Assembly: GCF_000091045.1 (NCBI RefSeq)
Contig: NC_006685.1
Location: 1,534,701 to 1,598,700 of the forward strand
Reading direction: 5' to 3'
From: Cryptococcus deneoformans JEC21
Lineage: Eukaryota; Basidiomycota; Tremellomycetes; Tremellales; Cryptococcaceae
Length of the DNA stretch: 64,000 nt
This document shows positions 36,452-49,209 of this stretch, in pieces (position 1 is the stretch's first letter; each line of letters begins with the position of its first letter). The notes under the pieces are model-generated. The model searched no databases. It was not told where the DNA came from and saw only the letters and a program-made list of their open reading frames with translations. The position numbers were made by a program, and so were the translations under genes.

Positions 36452-37904
36452 CTAGTCTGTTGTAATCTCCGGCGGCATGCTCCATACTGCCCTCGTTGAA
36501 GTACCCCATCTTCGCCTGTAGAAAGTGACTGGCATTTCTCCTTCTTCCCTATCCGCCATATCTACGCTACCGACAAAGTCGTATCCCATAGCAGCGTTGG
36601 TAATGATTCTCATTATAGTCAAGTGGATACAGCGGGCAGAAATGACTGATTGTGTTGTATGGGCCGTCCCTACATTTGAAATCCATCGTTAGCGGACAAG
36701 AGAATTGATAAATCGAGACGTTGACTGACAAGGTGCCCCGCGTAATCTCAGTTCTCTACAGTGTCTCTCCCTAACCCTCGCATCTCTCACACCATCCACC
36801 CACCAGCTCTTGATTCCTTCCTCCACAGCTTGCCCAACATCCGCTTCGGCATCAATGATCCAGATACGGTCGTGAGAATGGAACGCTACGGCGAAGAAGA
36901 CTGGGTCTGGATCTGGACGCGACGAAGAACGCAGGAAGATGAGCGTGTCCTTGCCCGAGTCTTTCGCAGATGTTCGGAAAGAGGACGTAAGATCGTATCC
37001 TTCCCTGGCAAATTCTGTGAGAAGGTTGAGAATGATCCTCTTGGAGCTTTGAGTAGATATTTTTAGTCCTTATGATTTACGAGCAGTCTTTTGAAAAAAA
37101 GGACGTATCAAATACTCACGAGACTTTTTCCGAACTGCTGGGCACCCAAGCTTCACCCCTGAACGTTATTTCCCATACACCTCCTTCACACCCTTTCTCT
37201 TTGTGTCTCCGCATCAGCTCTGGCTGATAATCGATCTCCTGTATTTTACTGATACCCTTCTTCCACGCTCTGTTCACTGCATCGAGAACGACTGTCCGAA
37301 GGGCAAGCGGCAAAGCGACGAAAGAAAGGGCAGAGACGGATGAAATAGTCATCATGAAGAATGGGAATTTCTGGGTGCCGGCACCTGTAGGCAGCGGACA
37401 GTAACCTTGGAGGGAGGACACCGACGTTGCAGGCGTGTGAGGCGATGAAGCCTCGTTATTATCACCGTCGTTATCAAGTAAGAATGAATCGATTGTTTCT
37501 GACCTGTCAAACGTCATAGAAGACATGCGCTTGTGGAGGCTCGCGAATGTTCCGCTACTTGCACCAAAACTTGGGGAGGTTGACTCGCTAGCTGTCTGCG
37601 ATGGGCTCGTAGGATTCTTGAGAATGCCATGAACGAGATTATTCCCGCTCGACTGCGTCGACTGGCGACGGTCGGCATTAGAAAGGTTAAAAGGGGCAGT
37701 TAATGGCGGTAGAGCAGATGTCTGAGAGAGGGCAGAAGAAGATGCGGGAGATTGTGGTGGGGCGAATGAAGGGGGAGGAGAAGCTGGGGAAGTGTCCGGT
37801 AGAAAGGCCGATGTTTGGTCTGCCAAAGAAGGTTCTTCAATCTGGGGCCGCTCTTGGCCTGAACGGCTTAGGCGATGTATCACACGTGGGATATGGAGGG
37901 GCAT
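36452..37904 (-). CDS. Conserved fungal protein of unknown function with duplicated module
   Basis: Three exons give about 440 residues, starting at ATG 37904 (MPLHIPRVIH). The first ~170 residues are Pro/Ser-rich and disordered. A structured part follows from about residue 185 (MMTISSVSALSFVALPLALR; VNRAWKKGISKIQEIDYQPE). Two copies of one module then occur: GEAWVPSSSEKV...RIILNLLTEFAREGYDL and GAPWTAHTTQSV...CIHLTIMRIITNAAMGYDF, each beginning with an aromatic/Pro core, then a helix and GYD. Between them sits TSAKDSGKDTLIFL. I recall similar repeated modules in ascomycete proteins of unknown function, but cannot name a family. The acceptor of exon 2 (near 37043) was chosen because it keeps the module in frame. 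Confidence 0.7.
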
Positions 37905-38900
37905 GTGTGATTTCTTGGGAACGGGAATATGTGGAGTAGAAGGAGAAGAGATGGCAGATGCGGAAGATTAGATAAAGATAGAAGCGGATGTTCAATGACA
38001 AAAGATCAATCATGAGATTAGGTGGCAGCGGCTATTGCAACATCCTTTCCGGCGTGCCTGGCTGATATCTGTGGACTTATGCATCTTGAGCAGTACCAGT
38101 ATTTATAAGTTTTAACACAGGCGCTCATATGAGATGCAGGACTTCTTTACAGTCCAGCGATGCAATACAGGAAGTGGCGAAGCATTTCGCTGATGGCTCA
38201 TATTATTTTGCTCTCTGTAAATCTGTGAAAGCAACGCCAAGCATATCTAATAATAAAAGTTTGTAAACACGCTCGACATACGTAAGCCCGTTGGCCGCTG
38301 AACATCTGACGGATAGTACGCTTGTTTGATGACTTCATCATTCGCTCGTCCGTCCTACCACTAGCAAGAAGTGAGGAGCAAATGGCGACGAATAATAACC
38401 TCACAGAATATAAGTAGGCAGAGTACAGAGCCCACGATGGCAGAATGAAATGGCAAGATATGACAGGTATCAGTAGCATGAGCAGACTCGCGAAGGAGAA
38501 TTAACGAGCAACCTTTTGAATTGAGATCAGTTGAATGATGACGATCCTCCTTTCAGTGATTCGACGAATGAATGAATGAAAGCAGACAATCTTTTGTTCA
38601 GGCCTTTTGAAGTTTTCCAACTGTCGTAGGTATGATCACCTATAAGAAGAAACTGCAGCCACCAACTCATGAGTATTCAAACCAGTCCAGTCCGTACGTT
38701 TGAACAAAGTTCCGTGCCAAACAACAATCCGTCCAGACAGAGAATATCCACCAATCCGACACCAATTCTGCCCGTTTTATTCCATCTACCAACCATTTAC
38801 CATGGCCAGCCTCGGCGCCGTGTCTCACTTTCTCTCAGTCAGTCTCTGATCTATCTCATACATGTAATACCCATGAACAAAGAAATGCAAGATGCAGCGT
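37905..38900. other. Intergenic region of about 1 kb
   Basis: 996 bp upstream of the module protein and downstream of mL49. A short GAAT tandem lies near 38567-38580. No reading frame, RNA gene or clear regulatory site was recognised. Confidence 0.5.
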
Positions 38901-39471
38901 CTAGAACCCTCGATCAGACAAAAAGTCCTTGATCTCCTCAACCCAATGTCCCTTGATTTGCACTTCACCGTTCGTCGGCTTGACGGTGGCTTGTGGGGGT
39001 CGCGTGAAGGGATCGAGGTGAGATTGCTCAAACCATTCGTTCAGCTGGTCCTTGAGAGTCTGGTTATCTGATTATCAGCATCCGAGAGATATGGTGAGCG
39101 GTAGCAATAGTCTTACGTGAGAGTCACCCTGTCAAAAGTCATTCAGCAATGATTCGCGATACTCTTTACAAGAAACTCACCTCAATCTTCCTCACGATAG
39201 TCTTGCAACCACCGTCATTTCTATACTTTGCGTACACTGGCAACTCTCCTTGTCTAGTTCGCATAATGTGGTACCATTTTTCTCTTCTACCGGCAAGATC
39301 GAATTCGGGTTCGGCAGCTTCGGGCTGGGTGTATTGAGTGGTGGTGGAAGTGGACTGTGATAAAGGCGCCGTTGCGGTGGAAAGGTTACGAGCGGAAAGA
39401 AAAAGAGGAGTGCGTTGTCTGAGGGGCGCAGCAAATGTTCTGGCAGCGAGGAGAGAGCGTCTGGCGAGCAT
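38901..39471 (-). CDS. IMG2: Mitochondrial large-subunit ribosomal protein mL49 (Img2 type)
   Basis: Three exons give about 145 residues. The N-terminus [20 protein letters not shown], rich in Arg and Ala, is a typical mitochondrial presequence. The conserved part reads [34 protein letters not shown] and [15 protein letters not shown]...DRGF, as in Img2/mL49. The middle exon is only 12 nt (39117-39128) and encodes GDSH. It is needed to restore the conserved KIEGD motif, so the splice choice is well supported. It acts in the mitoribosome large subunit. It is divergent from the PDK1-like kinase. Confidence 0.92.
39117..39128 (-). other. 12-nt micro-exon of mL49
   Basis: GGTGACTCTCAC encodes GDSH. 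It is flanked by a GTAAGA donor and an AG acceptor (TTGACAG), with a GTGAGT donor ending the preceding exon. Skipping it would leave the frame intact but delete GDSH. Confidence 0.75.
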
Positions 39472-40244
39472 TGTGAGTGGTATATGGGTTGGCTTTTGGG
39501 AGGTGTCACAGGGAAAAGTGTACAAGAGGCTGAATTTTCCCCCCGCGAACGACACGACCCAAGATTTGATCCCGTCGACATCTCTTGGACAGCCAAAGAC
39601 CATAAGCGCGGCCAGGGATGGTCATGGTTTTCACTTCATCGCATATTCGACTCTCTACGGTCCATTTAGTAATCCTCCTGCCATGTGAGCTCGGGGCCTG
39701 TCGCCCATGTGCTTCACTCCCTCCTCCCCAATGACTTTGCGGAAAGTCGGCGGATATAAGAGTACAAGTCTCGCCAGAAGAGCCCTGATCGTCCCATTTG
39801 CTTGTTCCTCTCGTGTCCCGCGTTATTTGGCTGGTACGCTGCCACAGATGCAAAATGTGCCGATGTTTCGCACGGTGCATACGATCTCTAGCAGCTGGCA
39901 GATGCGCCTGTGATACTGGCCATCTTGTCTGATTCCGCACTCGCGAAAAGAAACCTCCTGGTAAACAGGGAGGATACGGCTCGCGTCGCCGGAAGGCGGT
40001 TAGTGATCCGAGGGATGGCAGTACATGGTGAAGCGGCGATGGGCCGATGACGAGTGTGCATGGTGGGGACGGGATGTCTGTTGCATGGCCACGCTGGTGT
40101 GCGGGTTGTTAACAAGTATCGATGCATGCATATATATTATCCATTTGCTATTTCTGCTGTGTTTGTGTAAAATTTGGTTCCGTTGTTCTCCCCTCTTGAC
40201 TCATCACTCTCTTATTCCTTCGCTGTGTTGTATGCTCGTCCCCA
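39472..40244. promoter_or_regulatory. Shared upstream region of mL49 and the kinase gene
   Basis: 773 bp between divergent starts. Frames on both strands here appear to be chance ORFs: they overlap each other and show no domain. No specific site was assigned. Confidence 0.45.
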
Positions 40245-43200
40245 ATGGCTTCACTCGCCGCCGCCCCCTCCCCGACCTCCTCCACTCCACCTCCGTCCTC
40301 CCCCTACGCCCGCCTGTCCGCACCCACTATGGCCAGAAATTCCTCCTCCTCCTCTTCCCGCTCCACTGCATCATGCTCCTCCACCTCCTCCGTACAGGCA
40401 GTCCCCATGCGCCCGCCGCCCATAGAGACCTCCACAGCAGCCACAAGCAGGTCACAGCTTCCTTCCAGTCGCCACAGTGAGAACGAGGCGGAGCGGGATA
40501 CGAGTTATACCAGTCCCGGATTGAGTGTCGGAGGACGAGGCGGATTGGCCAGGAATGGCCCAAGATCAAACAGACTTGGGACGAGTCCACAGGCGAGGCA
40601 TGTGCCGCCTTCTATCGTGGCCTTGTCACCATCACCGTCTCCGATCCTCAACATGGTCCCCAAAAGACAGTCAAACACTGAGACTGTGTCGGGTACCTCG
40701 CCAAGTACACCTCTCGGCAAGTCCTTTTTAGCCCAGCAAGATCTCTCACCGAATAGCAACACCATTCCTCTCCGCGTAACCATCTCTGTCGACCCGAATG
40801 AGCGACTTTCTCATGATCGCGAATCCCATTCTGTCGAACGACCTCGCTCAACGGGTAACTCGCCCGTACGCGGCCGGCATGGCCATTTGAGCACGCCGTC
40901 ATCACCTACAAGCTCGTATAGGGCGCTTGGCGGGAAGCCAAGGACGCTTAGTGTCGACGCGGGGCAAAACTGGGGAAGAAGTCAACGGAATCGATTGAGA
41001 GATGGCGATGATCGGGAGCGTCGTCAAAGCCAGGTTTCAAGCGCCAGCTCTGGAGCACTCAAGAAACACAGCTTGGACGACTGGGTCCTTGGTGAAGAGC
41101 TCGGCGTCGGGTCCTACTCTACAGTCTACTGTGTTACCCCTTCTGCCAACACACACTCTCCTACTTCTCCCCAACCGGCCAGAAAGTATGCCCTCAAGGT
41201 TATCAATCAGGCGCATCTTATTCAGGAGAAAAAGGTCAAGTACGCCATGGTAGAGCGGGACGCTCTTATTCGATTATCTGATCCTCGACCTTCCAAGGGC
41301 CATAAGCGAGGAGTGTCGAGCTCTTCGAGCAGTGGGTATACCCAGACGGGAAGCGCTGGGAAACGCAAATCCACCGCTAGTATAGGTGGCCAGTCCAGTG
41401 TGGCTTCAGTCTCTGGCGGGGCGGCCAGCAGCAGCAAGAAAGATACGCGTGATCGCCTTTCCATCGTAACCACCTCTAGCGCCGCTTCCAGCCCCGTCCT
41501 TACTGCTTCGAGTGGTAGCACTCAGCTCTCTCCGACTGCAACAAGTGGAGGTGGTGGCAATAACAAGGGCAGGCGACCTAGCCGCTCAGCCGAACCTCCG
41601 ACACGGGTGCAGGAACAGACTGAGATGCTTATTCATGATCGAGGAGATCGACAGGAGACACCGTCACGTGAATGGGATAGGGATAGAGATTGGGACAATA
41701 TGACAAGGTCTCGTCCTCCCTCACCTGTACGGGAAGAGTCGACTGAAGGCGGAGAAAAGGACAAGGACGAAGAAGAGCCAGGGGCAAGCTCTGAAGATCT
41801 CGGAGCTGCCATCCACCTTACCCTTCCTCCACCTCAGATACCGTCTACCCCCGAACCACGCAGTTCACCCCTCTTGTCAGTCGACGGGCAACGTACGAGC
41901 AGAGAAGCCGCTCGAGATCGACCTCACTCGACACCTAAACGCCGGCGTCAGTCATTGGCACCGAGTGAGAGATCGATGAAGAGTGGAAGTACTACAGGCA
42001 AATCGCCTGCTGCTGCTGCACACCCGGGTGTTGTCAGGTTGTTCTCTACGTTTAACGATTCTTCTTCACTCTGTGAGCGGATTCATTTTCCTGGTTTATA
42101 GGGGTAGCGAGCTAAACGAAAGGTACTAGACTTTGTGCTGAGCCTTGCGAGTAATGGCGAATTGGCGTCGATGATTCGCAAATACGGCTCGCTTGATATC
42201 ACTTCTGCACGGTATTATGCCGCTCAGTTGATTGATACTCTTGAATTCGTGCATTCCCGAGGTGTCATTCACCGTGACCTCAAGCCGGAAAAGTAAGTGT
42301 TTATTGTTATTATTATTTTGGGTTTGCATGCTGATTCACGTATCTTAGCATTCTTCTTGACGAGGATATGCGTATCAAGATTACAGATTTTGGAAGTGCC
42401 AAGATCATTGCACGAGAAGAGCCGGTCGCAGATGATAGTTCAAGAAGCCGATCGTTTGTTGGGAGTGCGGACTTTGTCAGTCCTGAAGTCTTGCGAAACG
42501 AAGTTGCAACCACGGCGTATGTTTTACAATGCCTTTTCCCAACCTTTCGTTCTTTTTTTGGTTTAATTGCTGAAACTTGATTTTGTCTCTTTGACGTAAC
42601 ACAGATCCGACATTTGGGCTTTTGGGTGCATTCTCTACCAGTTTATCTGTGGGAAACCGCCATTCCGAGGTGCGACAGATTACTTGACCTTTCAAAAGAT
42701 CTTGAAACGGGAAATGGAGTTTCCTGAATGCATTGACAAAGATGCAAAGTCCCTCATTGACACCATTCTGGTAAGTCTTGAACTATCTCTCGAGATGGAG
42801 CCCGACTTTTATTTTTTTGTTTTCGCTCACGCGCGAAAATTTGGAAATCTGGTTAGAATCTCGAACCCAATCTCCGACCTAGCATTACATTCATCAAAAC
42901 CCATCCATTCTTCCAATCTGTCGACTTTTCCACTCTCTGGACCATCCCCGCTCCTCCGATTTCCAGTGGTTTGCGAGAACCAAGCAAGTCGACGACGTTG
43001 GCCCAGCTTGAAGCGTCGGATATTTGGGGTGTGTTTGAAGGGAGCGATGTGGGCGAGGAGGATGAGGATGGGTTTGAATATGATGATGATTTGTCGTCCC
43101 GGGCTGGAGACGGTGCAGAGGGAACAGGACCCATGTCTGGTCGGCAAGTCGCCGCTAACGCGGTGCACCATGTGGATAATCCGAAATTATCGACTCGTTC

Positions 43201-43540
43201 ACGAAACCATATCGATCTTGGCCAAGATCTCGACCATCCTCGATCTGCCTATGCCGGTTCTGGCGCAGGGAGACGCGGGAAGAAGCAAAAGCAAAAGGAG
43301 AAGGAGAAGGGTAATAATGCGAGAGGATGGAGTCACGGGAGTGAAAACCCGGGTGGGAACCGCTCGGCGTTGGGTGGGTGGTTGGGAGAGATGTGGGGGG
43401 AAGTAGCTACTTTTGCCCGCGACACTTTTGCCACGGGCAAAACGTTTTTGCCGGGCGGCGGCGGCAGAGCTTTGGAGAACCGCTCGGGCAAAAGTCCCCA
43501 GCAGAAACCGGCAGACACCGCCGCACGTATGAGAAAATAG
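40245..43540 (+). CDS. PDK1/Pkh-type AGC protein kinase with large kinase-domain insert
   Basis: Five exons give about 1,000 residues. The first ~270 are Ser/Pro-rich. The kinase domain starts near residue 277: the P-loop [13 protein letters not shown], the ATP-binding lysine in YALKVI (about 317), then [18 protein letters not shown] (helix C). About 245 Ser/Thr-rich, low-complexity residues interrupt the domain before [13 protein letters not shown]. It resumes with [14 protein letters not shown], catalytic [36 protein letters not shown], and [12 protein letters not shown]. These match 3-phosphoinositide-dependent kinase 1, which activates other AGC kinases. No PH domain is evident in the C-terminal tail, unlike animal PDK1 but like yeast Pkh1/2. 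The tail ends in a Gly/Lys-rich region with [16 protein letters not shown]. Confidence 0.88.
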
Positions 43541-44256
43541 CAGTGGTGCGTGGTGCGTGGTGCGTGGTTGAAGTAGGCTCCGACGCTTTTTGCGGACATT
43601 GGCCGGTTGCTGAGGCTTGTTGCAAACTGGGACGTTTGGCTGGGCTCGTTGGAGTGATTTTGGCCTTTTTCGGACCATTTTCAAACAGCCAGCCACTTTT
43701 TATTTTATATGTGAAGATCTTTTTAAGAGGTTGTAGGGAAATACTCAAGTGTCCTATTGGTTTATCGATTCAGTTGGTTCCGTTCCATTGCCGCTCACAG
43801 TATATAACAGGAATATCGGCTCTTTGGTATTAGTTCTACGGAATGGTCGATCTACCGAATAGCTATATTACGATAGGTCGTTGAATAGTGTAGTGGTATA
43901 TTGAACTCGGGTCTCATATCGAGTTGTTGTGTGTGTGTATCAATATAGGCTCCATCAGTATAGGCTCCATGAGCGTAAGCTTGACAGTTATGTACTTCAC
44001 TTTGAATCTACCATGAGCGGTTAGGCAAAGAGTCAAATGTTATTTGTATCGGGTTTGCTTTTTCTTTCCACATGTAGTAGTCGGGCGATAAGCGTATTGC
44101 TCCCTTTTCAAATGCAAAATTCGACGGTTGACGGTCCGAGCGCTTCCTTCTTGTTTCCTTGCGCCAATTCCTCCCGCGCGAGACATCCACAACACTGCAT
44201 TCCTTTTGGGTTCATTTTTAAAAACTACTATCACGCATCTCTAGGTCCAAAGACGT
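43541..44256. other. Intergenic region with short tandem repeats
   Basis: 716 bp between convergent stops. It contains a tandem GTGGTGC repeat directly after the kinase stop and a duplicated TATAGGCTCCAT near 43945-43970. No gene or RNA was recognised. Confidence 0.5.
43543..43568. repeat. Tandem GTGGTGC heptamer, about 3.7 copies
   Basis: Exact units at 43543-43549, 43550-43556 and 43557-43563, plus a partial copy, begin 3 bp past the kinase stop codon. Because the period is 7 and it is non-coding, it is probably a length-polymorphic microsatellite. Confidence 0.85.
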
Positions 44257-44781
44257 CTAGTGGTGGCCGTGCTTGTGGTGCTTGAGGTGCACTGTTTGGG
44301 TGGGCGTGGCAAGGTTGGCAAAGTGGGGATGGAAAAAAAGTCGCGATGTGGTCAGTCAAGGTGGAGATGAAAATCAGTGACGGAGAGACGTACTGTTGTA
44401 GTCGATCGTGTAGCCGATGAGGAAGAGGGCACCAAGCGTGGCGACGACGGGCGCGCTGCGAGGGTGGTCAGGCATATCCTCGTACTGTACAACCCAATCC
44501 CGTTCCACCGACGACGACTCACCCTGAAGCGTTCTTGCCCTGGAAGAACCGGCCCTTGATGCCGCCGACCCTCTCGCTGGCGGGCTTGGGGCCCTTGGGG
44601 AGCTTGGAGTAAAAGTCGATGACCTGGGCGGTCCTGGCGGACGTGGTGCCGGACGACTACAGTGGGTTTACGGTCAGCAGCTGCGCGCGGGCGGGGGGGA
44701 GGGACGGACGACGGCGCCGGGGGTGGCGATCTTGGGGGGGATGAGACCTGCGAGCGAGCGGCGGGCGGCGGTGGGGAGCAT
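44257..44781 (-). CDS. ATP17: ATP synthase F0 subunit f
   Basis: Four exons give about 100 residues. The N-terminus MLPTAARRSLAGLIPP is presequence-like. The family core follows: QVIDFYSKLPKGPKP...RVGGIKGRFFQ. One membrane helix is present (VVATLGALFLIGYTIDYN), and the protein ends NMHLKHHKHGHH. This is the small stalk/peripheral subunit of the mitochondrial ATP synthase membrane sector. C-rich codon use matches its highly expressed neighbours GGC1 and ERG10. Confidence 0.9.
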
Positions 44782-45155
44782 GGTGCGTGTGGATGGCGGG
44801 GGGAGGGGGAGGGGGAGGGGAGTTGCGTCTCCAGTTGTAGACAACGGCCGACGACGGCGGGCACGTATTCCCGCAAATCCCGCGTGTGGCGCCCAGTTTC
44901 GCCACGGACGCGGCTTGACGGCCCAGTTTAGCCGCACCTGGCAGACGCAATTCCCGCCCAGATCCCAGAATACTGCGCGTGCCCAAATCCGCGCCTCGGA
45001 GGATCCCGCCGTGCCTTTTTGCAAAAGTTGACCTGATTCTCTTATCACTCGCCCTGCTCTTTTTCACAAAAAAGCCAAAAAAAAAAAAAAGAGGCAACAA
45101 AACCACCTCTCCGCCGTCTACTCCCCGCCCAGCGTACTCTCATCCACCCGCAACC
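44782..45155. promoter_or_regulatory. Shared ATP17/GGC1 promoter region with G-run tract
   Basis: 374 bp between divergent starts. On the plus strand, 44798-44820 holds four G-runs of 4-6 bases separated by single A residues, a strong potential G-quadruplex sequence. It lies about 17 bp upstream of the ATP17 start, so the ATP17 transcript would carry the complementary C-run tract. An A14 run at 45077-45090 lies 66 bp before the GGC1 start. No named site was identified. Confidence 0.6.
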
Positions 45156-46572
45156 ATGTCCCCCCCCGCTGACGGCAAGCTTGGAAAAGGAGAGTCCGGT
45201 ACCGCCAGGGTCCTCGGTTCAGGTGCTTCAGGTCAGTCCCATCGCATCCCCATGAACCCCTGCACGGTCGACGCTTATACCGCCCCGCAGGTGTCGCCGA
45301 GTTGCTTGTTTTCCACCCGGTCGTGAGTACATGCATCGAACCAGCCATACTGGCCGCGAGAACTCGGCCGCGTGTGCATGGGCTCATTGTTTCGTGTTTT
45401 GTGTAGGACACCGTCGCCAAGCGTCTCATGTCCAACAAGGCCGCGCTCTCCACCACCTCGCTCAACTCCATCATCTTCCGATCCGCCGCTACCGCCCCCA
45501 TCCACTCAAAGTTCTTGTCCCTGTTCCCCGGTCTTGGATACGCTGCCGGCTACAAGATCGCCCAGCGGGTGTACAAGTTTGGTGGGCAGCCTTGGTTCAG
45601 GGATGTGATTGACAAGAATGGCGGTGGATGGTTCAAGTCTACTTTCGGGAACAAGTGGGGTGGTATGATGATGCACGCTACTGCCGGATCGTAAGTGTAT
45701 TCTGTTGTTGTCGCGTTGGAACGAGCTTTGACGCGTGCTGATATGATTGACCAATAGCCTGACAGGTATTGGTGAAGTCGTAAGTCGCCCTTGTTTTTAT
45801 CGTGTTACAGTATCTGAACATGCACAACAGGTCCTCCTCCCGCTGGACGTCCTCAAGATCAAGATGCAGACCAACCCGGATTCTATCCGCGGACGTGGTT
45901 TGCTCAAGCTTGTGACGGACGAGGGTATCGGGTCCTTGTACCGAGGATGGGGATGGACTATGGCGAGGAACGCGCCGGGCTCGTTTGCCGTGAGTCATGT
46001 CTCGTATCGTCTCCCCTTGGACGGCCACAAGCTGATGAGATACGGCAGTTGTTTGGTGGGTCTGCTGTGACCAAGGAGTTCTTGTTCAAGCTTTCCGACT
46101 ACTCTTCCGCCACCTGGACTCAGAGTAAGTCCTGGTCCGTTCGTGTTGTATCAAAGCTAAGAGGAACGCTGGATAGACTTTGTGGCTTCCATCGCCGGTG
46201 CGGTCGCGTCCATCACCGTCGCTGCGCCTCTCGACGTCGTCAAGACCCGTATCCAGAACGCCAACTTTGGATCCAGCGTCGGCGGTGCCACCATTATCAA
46301 GGAGATGATCAAGCAGGAGGGTATGGGCGCGTTCTTCAAGGGACTGACTCCCAAGGTGAGTTTAATCGTTTTTTTTTTTTCCCATGCATCGCAGTCGATG
46401 AAATGTGCATATTGCATATACTGAACTATGCATCAGATCCTCGTCGTCGGCCCCAAGCTCGTGTTTTCGTACACGCTCGCGCAGAGCCTGATCCCCTTCT
46501 TCGGCAAATATGGTGAGTGTCGTCCATGGCTGGCGGGGATAGAGGGGTGCTTACGAGGGCCCGGCAGTGTAA
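45156..46572 (+). CDS. GGC1: Mitochondrial GTP/GDP carrier
   Basis: Nine exons give about 305 residues. The three mitochondrial-carrier signatures appear in order: VFHPVDTVAKRLM, LPLDVLKIKMQ and APLDVVKTRIQ. The text between them is close to yeast Ggc1 (SLFPGLGYAAGYK, ARVLGSGAS, LYRGWGWTMARNAPGSFA, FFKGLTPK, TLAQSLIP). Ggc1 exchanges cytosolic GTP for matrix GDP. Exon 4 is just 22 nt (SLTGIGEV). The last coding exon is 5 nt: after KY the intron ends AG|TG TAA, giving the C-terminus YV. It shares a divergent promoter with ATP17, and lies 224 bp before the thiolase. Confidence 0.93.
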
Positions 46573-46796
46573 AACCGGATTCCCGGGTGCTCGTGATAGA
46601 ATGGGTCATTGTCGTGAGAATATATAGCAGTGGCTGCGCTGTGCCGTGGCTGTTTGCATGCATGAATGTTATAGACGCCTCTCCATTACCGCAATACATA
46701 AAATACCCCAGTTCCCTGTGCGTGGACCCTTGATCCGCCCTCTCGTACGAGCAACTCTCCCCCCCACGCCGCGCTTTTTCAGTAAATAAACAAAAC

Positions 46797-48324
<1,528 letters not shown>

Positions 48325-49209
48325 GGAAATGTGTGGGGTGAGAGGGGGAGTGCATGATGGTTTGTATTTAGGGTAACTCTTTTTTCTCTTTTCTTTGGCA
48401 TGCATGCATAGGACGATGAGCGCCTGGATAGGTTTACGATTCCCGAAAAGGTCAAAACTGCCGTCTATAACAAGCAAGTGAATCTGGGAAATGTTCAAAC
48501 GCATTCACTCCTCTTTCTCCTCCGAAACGCACAAAACCCATCCCCTACCGTCGTCCCAGCCAAACGGGGAAATACGTTCGACCACCCCTCTTGTTCAACG
48601 CCGTTGACGATAATGATTCGACACAGAAAAGCCTGGTCGACACAGAAAAAGTCTGGCAAACCTTGTAGCTGAAACGTGGGGAATCAAATTCGGGTTCATG
48701 AACGCTGCTCTTTGTCAAGCTTGGTGCAGCAGTTTGCAAAGGCAGATTTTGCAGAGCAATACGCACAAGCATTCTGATTTGTCGATGAGCCGGGATCGCA
48801 ATCTCAAACGCACCTATCTCTCAGGCGTTTTTGCTTCATAAACAATGAATGGATATGGGAGGACGAGAAAGAATAGGCCCGAAAGAAGGCGCGAGTGAAG
48901 AGTGCTGCATCATGAACACTCGTATCTTCAGTGGACGGCAAGGCTGGTGGTGTTTTTGTACCTCAGTGCGCCATTGACGTACGTGACTCCCAGGCTTTCC
49001 TGATCTGGACCTTTGCCAGTGGAAAAAAGTATCGTCGAGGTAGATTTGGCCCAGACGAGGTCCAAGATTGTGCCATTCACAATGGAGTAAACTCGTCCTT
49101 GTACGTGTTGATACGATAATGCATTTTGATGTGCCATGCCTTGCTGTCTGCTAAAAAGCTCTTTCACAACATTTTACCCTCGATCGATCATGATCATCCC
49201 CTGTTTGAC
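48325..49209. other. Intergenic region between convergent genes
   Basis: 885 bp between the thiolase and omega-amidase stops. No RNA gene or protein-coding exon was recognised; the small ORFs near 48478-48772 and 48928-49167 have no domain. It is longer than needed for two 3' UTRs. Confidence 0.5.

Noticed and set aside
43199..43748. Minus-strand ORFs opposite the kinase C-terminus
   Set aside because: They are antisense shadows of a Lys/Gly-rich coding region and have no homologous features.
44352..45106. Several Pro/Arg-rich ORFs around ATP17 and its promoter
   Set aside because: Shadows caused by high GC content; the ATP17 exons explain this region.
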